The notes under the pieces: model-generated
The model's input: only the letters and a program-made list of their open reading frames with translations
Databases searched by the model: none
What the model was told of the DNA's origin: nothing
Made by a program: the position numbers and the translations under genes
Source: an uncultured Bacteroidota bacterium
GTDB lineage: Bacteria; Bacteroidota; Bacteroidia; Bacteroidales; P3
NCBI GenBank assembly: GCA_900546465.1
Contig: URCX01000094.1
Location: forward strand, 1-8,123
DNA: 8,123 bases
Direction: 5' to 3'
Shown: piece by piece, positions 5,626 through 8,123 of the stretch
Numbering within the stretch: position 1 is the stretch's first letter
Layout: every line of letters starts with the position of its first letter

Positions 5626-5710
5626 GTTCTATTTATACGATTATGAATGCAAAGATAATGATTACTTCTGTTATATGGTTCTTTTTATATATAAATCGAA
5701 CAAAAAGAAC
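5626..5710. promoter_or_regulatory. Candidate AraC operator: three copies of a 12-bp element
   Basis: GTTCTATTTATA (5626-5637) and GTTCTTTTTATA (5678-5689) match at 11 of 12 positions in the same orientation, with starts 52 bp apart, about five helical turns. A third copy in reverse orientation ends in AAAAAGAAC (5702-5710) and matches at 10 of 12 positions over 5699-5710; with the second copy it makes a 9-bp perfect inverted repeat with a 15-nt loop. One copy lies in the araC leader and one over its -33 region. The arrangement suits dimeric AraC-type binding with looping. Confidence 0.5.
5650..5657 (-). promoter_or_regulatory. Bacteroidota -7 promoter box for araC
   Basis: On the minus strand TATCTTTG (5657-5650) matches the TAnnTTTG consensus exactly. 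Transcription would begin near 5643, giving a leader of about 36 nt. The -33 position (about 5677-5681) has no TTTG but is overlapped by a copy of the candidate AraC operator, which would fit a regulator-dependent or autorepressed promoter. Confidence 0.6.
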
Positions 5711-5754
5711 ATATCTCCCTATTTAAGGATAATATTGTTTTTGGCATATAGCTT

Positions 5755-5762
5755 TATCTTTG
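5755..5762 (+). promoter_or_regulatory. Bacteroidota -7 promoter box for the efflux operon
   Basis: TATCTTTG is an exact TAnnTTTG match, 34 bp before the tolC-like ATG at 5797. The -33 region has only TTG at 5735-5737 (17 bp spacing), a poor match. This suggests a promoter that needs an activator, consistent with the AraC protein and the element at 5699-5710 about 45 bp upstream. Confidence 0.6.
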
Positions 5763-5796
5763 CAAACGTGAGCAAACAAAACAAAAACGATGAAAT

Positions 5797-7035
5797 ATGA
5801 CACGTAAGTATTTTTTATTGGCAATGATTTTATTGCCTATTGCCGTCCATGCTTTGTCGCTAAATGAAGCACGCAGCATGGCACGCAACAACTATCCTGC
5901 CATCCGGCAATACCGTATGATTGAGCAGAGCCGCGACTTCACTCTTGACAACGTGGCGAAAGGGTGGCTTCCGCAGGTCAGCATTTCGGCAGGAGCATAC
6001 TGCTTTACGGATATCTTGAAGTCAGACCAAAGAATGGAGCAGATGGGAATGGACATGAACAACTGCATGGCCAATGCTTCTGTGATGATAAAGCAGAGTG
6101 TGTATGACGGTGGACAGATTGCGGCACGCAAAAAGGTTGTTTGGGCTGAAAGCCAAGTGCAGAAGCAGCAGCTTGATGTTTCGATGTACGCCATCAACGA
6201 ACAGGTTGACCAGCTGTTTTTCAGCATTCTGCTATTGGACGAACAACTGGAACAAAACGCGTTGTTGCAGAAAGATCTGGCAACAAGCGAGCAGACCATA
6301 CGCAGCATGATGACAGGAGGCATTGCCAATCAAACCGACTTGGACGCCATTCTTGTGGAAAAGTTGAAAGCCGAGCAGCAGAACGAATCACTTCTTGCTT
6401 CCCGTCAGGCTTACCTCAGGATGCTGGGCTTTTTCGTCGGAAAGGATTTGGTGGCTGATGCAGAGACATTAGAGAAGCCGACACAAGGGTATGTCAGAGC
6501 GAATGTGAATCGTCCGGAACTCAATTACTACGCATCACAGAATCTGCTCCTTGATGCACAGCGCAAGCAGCTCAACACCTTACTGCGTCCAACAGTAGGC
6601 ATCTTCGGCATGGGAATGATCCATAGCAAGATGAGCGATATGCTTAACAACGGGATGATGGTGGCAGGTGTCTCCGTTTCCTGGAACATCGGTGCGCTTT
6701 ACACTCGCAAGAACGATATCAGAAAAATAGAGGTGCAGCGCCAAATGAACGATTCGCAGCGGGAAATATTTCTCTTCAACAATCGGTTGCAGAATGAGGA
6801 GGCGAACGGAGCCATCGCTTTGCTGAAGCGTCAGATTGAGAAAGACGAAGAGATAGTACGACTACGTGAAAACATACGTGGCAAGAGCGACCGCAAAGTG
6901 GAGCTTGGCACGAAAAGCGTGAACGAGCTGGTGAGCGACATCAACGCCGTCAGCCTTGCCAGAGCACAGAAGGCCATGCACGAGATACAGTTATTAAAGG
7001 AAATATACAGACAAAAGAACATCAACAATGAATAA
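5797..7035 (+). CDS. TolC-like outer-membrane efflux protein
   Basis: A 412-residue outer-membrane factor that trimerises into a barrel plus long periplasmic tunnel and forms the exit duct of a tripartite pump. Residues 1-19 are a signal peptide (basic MTRK, hydrophobic LLAMILLPI, cleavage after VHA). The family opening LSLNEARSMARNNYPAIRQY (20-39) follows. Two tandem structural repeats each contribute helices and two beta strands: strands at about 60-71 and 93-104 (QSVYDGG) in the first half, and about 265-275 and 287-297 (VSVSWNIG) in the second, with long coiled-coil helices between them (110-215, 305-405). Length is in the normal range for this family. Methionines cluster at both predicted extracellular turns: six in residues 80-97 and six in 272-288. 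The gene heads an operon; its stop overlaps the adaptor gene start by 8 bp (ATGAATAA). Confidence 0.93.
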   Translation: MTRKYFLLAMILLPIAVHALSLNEARSMARNNYPAIRQYRMIEQSRDFTLDNVAKGWLPQVSISAGAYCFTDILKSDQRMEQMGMDMNNCMANASVMIKQSVYDGGQIAARKKVVWAESQVQKQQLDVSMYAINEQVDQLFFSILLLDEQLEQNALLQKDLATSEQTIRSMMTGGIANQTDLDAILVEKLKAEQQNESLLASRQAYLRMLGFFVGKDLVADAETLEKPTQGYVRANVNRPELNYYASQNLLLDAQRKQLNTLLRPTVGIFGMGMIHSKMSDMLNNGMMVAGVSVSWNIGALYTRKNDIRKIEVQRQMNDSQREIFLFNNRLQNEEANGAIALLKRQIEKDEEIVRLRENIRGKSDRKVELGTKSVNELVSDINAVSLARAQKAMHEIQLLKEIYRQKNINNE

Positions 7036-7924
7036 GGTTTATATTTGGGGCATGATGCTGATGCTCGTAGGCTTGGCGTCATGCGGTAATGGTGAGAAGG
7101 ATTATGATGCTACGGGAACATTCGAGGCTACCGAGATTACTGTTTCGGCAGAACAGAACGGAACGCTCTTGAACTTCAGTATCAATGAAGGCGACAATGT
7201 TGAGGCAGGCAGACAGGTGGGACTTATTGATACCGTTCAGCTCTATCTGAAGGCTCGGCAGATAGGAGCCACAAAGATGGTGTATGCTTCGCAGCGTCCC
7301 GATATGGCGAAGCAGGTGGCTACCACCCGACAGCAACTGGCTAAGGCACGTGAAGAATACGACAGATTTGCAGCATTGGTAAAGGATGGCGCAGCCAACC
7401 GCAAGACTCTTGACGATGCACGAAGTCAGATGCAAGTGCTGGAGCGGCAGTTGGAGGCACAACTGTCTTCGCTCAATACTTCCACTAATAGTCTGAACGC
7501 ACAGATGGGCACTGTCGATGTGCAGAAACTGCAGGTGGCAGACCAGTTGCGCAAATGCCATATCATTTCGCCCATCTCGGGCACTATACTCGAAAAATAC
7601 ATGGAGCAAGGCGAATATGCATCCGTGGGCAAACCGCTCTTCAAGATTGCAGACATCAGCAATATGTATCTGCGTGCTTATGTCACTTCGGCACAGCTGG
7701 AAAAGGTGAAGATAGGTCAGCAGGTGAAAGTCTTCGCCGATTATGGCGGACAGCAGAAAAAGGAATACCTAGGCAAAGTGACGTGGATTTCTTCAAAATC
7801 AGAATTCACGCCGAAGACAATTCTTACGGACGATGAGCGTGCAGACTTGGTGTACGCCGTCAAGGTGGCTGTCAGAAACGACGGATACGTCAAGATAGGA
7901 ATGTATGGTAAAGTGAAATTCTGA
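7028..7924 (+). CDS. Lipoprotein membrane-fusion (HlyD/YbhG-like) efflux adaptor
   Basis: A 298-residue periplasmic adaptor linking an inner-membrane ABC exporter to the TolC-like duct. The N-terminus is a lipoprotein signal (MNKVYIWGMMLMLVGLASC) with a lipobox and acylated Cys19, so it is lipid-anchored and not transmembrane. The biotinyl/lipoyl-like domain is split between about 33-72 (EITVSAEQNGTLLNFSINEG) and 176-210 (ISPISGTILEKYMEQGEYAS). Between these lies a helical hairpin, about 93-172, rich in Gln/Leu/Ala heptads, which docks on the TolC tip. A beta-barrel domain follows from about 211, with WISSKSEFTPKTILTDDERA (254-273), a stretch also typical of YbhG. The ATG overlaps the end of the upstream gene, indicating translational coupling. 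The ABC ATPase starts 22 bp after the stop. Substrate is unknown. Confidence 0.93.
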   Translation: MNKVYIWGMMLMLVGLASCGNGEKDYDATGTFEATEITVSAEQNGTLLNFSINEGDNVEAGRQVGLIDTVQLYLKARQIGATKMVYASQRPDMAKQVATTRQQLAKAREEYDRFAALVKDGAANRKTLDDARSQMQVLERQLEAQLSSLNTSTNSLNAQMGTVDVQKLQVADQLRKCHIISPISGTILEKYMEQGEYASVGKPLFKIADISNMYLRAYVTSAQLEKVKIGQQVKVFADYGGQQKKEYLGKVTWISSKSEFTPKTILTDDERADLVYAVKVAVRNDGYVKIGMYGKVKF

Positions 7925-7946
7925 TGTCAAATGTTTTTTTGTGAAT

Positions 7947-8123
7947 ATGGATAAGGTTATTGAAGTTAGCCATGTGTCAAAGCATTATGGCAAGGTGGAG
8001 GCTTTGCATGATGTCAGTTTCTCGGTTCATAAAGGCGAGGTGTTCGGACTTATCGGTTCCGATGGTGCTGGCAAGACCACGCTTTTCCGCATCCTTGCCA
8101 CGCTGCTGTTGCCTGAGGCGGGG
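7947..8123 (+). CDS. ABC transporter ATP-binding protein, YbhF-like (3' end outside window)
   Basis: The first 59 codons of an ABC ATPase; the frame is open to the right edge. Starting from ATG 7947, the typical beta-sheet opening (IEVSHVSKHYGKVEALHDVS) includes an A-loop Tyr14 for adenine stacking. It is followed by VHKGEVFGLIGSDGAGKTTL with the Walker A motif GSDGAGKTT (37-45). An aspartate sits where most ABC proteins have asparagine or proline-asparagine; as I recall, YbhF-type drug exporters also have this. YbhF proteins usually contain two fused ATPase domains, so the full gene may be near 500-600 codons. It is the third gene of the efflux operon; one or two ABC-2 type permease genes are expected next. 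Walker B, the signature motif and everything after Gly59 are not visible. Confidence 0.9.
   Translation, partial: MDKVIEVSHVSKHYGKVEALHDVSFSVHKGEVFGLIGSDGAGKTTLFRILATLLLPEAG

Noticed and set aside
5558..5800. Open frame of 80 codons across the araC/tolC intergenic region
   Set aside because: It overlaps the araC 5' end on the opposite strand, both promoters and the operator candidate; sequence is AT-rich noise.

Overview
The window looks like chromosomal DNA from a Bacteroidota bacterium, most likely order Bacteroidales. Evidence: at least six starts or leaders carry the Bacteroidota -7 promoter box TAnnTTTG (twice with a TTTG box 19-20 bp upstream), strong Shine-Dalgarno sites are nearly absent, and an ECF sigma factor is paired with a zinc-less anti-sigma-like membrane protein. 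A type III (GlnN-like) glutamine synthetase remnant is also consistent. I cannot name a genus.

Layout. (1) Positions 1-1129, minus strand: an ECF sigma factor followed 8 bp later by an anti-sigma-like single-pass membrane protein that runs off the left edge. (2) Positions 1130-1537: a divergent intergenic region with an exact-period 21-bp tandem repeat of four units. (3) Positions 1538-4149, plus strand: a TrmH/SpoU-type RNA 2'-O-methyltransferase, an RlmI-like 23S rRNA cytosine methyltransferase with a PUA domain, and the MscL mechanosensitive channel, closed by a strong intrinsic terminator at 4189-4215. Between the two RNA methyltransferases is a 40-codon remnant of the N-terminus of a DNA methyltransferase, including its TSPPY motif. 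(4) Positions 4366-4603: a 58-codon N-terminal remnant of a type III glutamine synthetase that still has a well-formed promoter. (5) Positions 4717-8123: a multidrug-type efflux cassette made of a divergent AraC-family regulator, a TolC-like outer-membrane protein, a lipoprotein membrane-fusion (HlyD/YbhG-like) adaptor and the first 59 codons of an ABC ATPase (YbhF-like). The permeases are expected beyond the right edge.

How the genes work together. The sigma/anti-sigma pair probably forms one signalling unit. The RNA methyltransferases and MscL are housekeeping genes with their own promoters. The efflux genes overlap or nearly abut and read as one operon. Their shared intergenic region with araC carries three copies of a 12-bp GTTCTWTTTATA-like element, two of them 52 bp apart on the same face of the helix. 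This is a strong candidate operator for the AraC protein.

Most noteworthy: the two promoter-proximal gene stumps (DNA methyltransferase and glnN), which mark past rearrangements and possibly the left junction of the efflux cassette; the AraC operator candidate; the 21-bp repeat; and methionine clusters placed at both predicted extracellular loops of the TolC-like protein. I did not find a clearly new multi-gene system.
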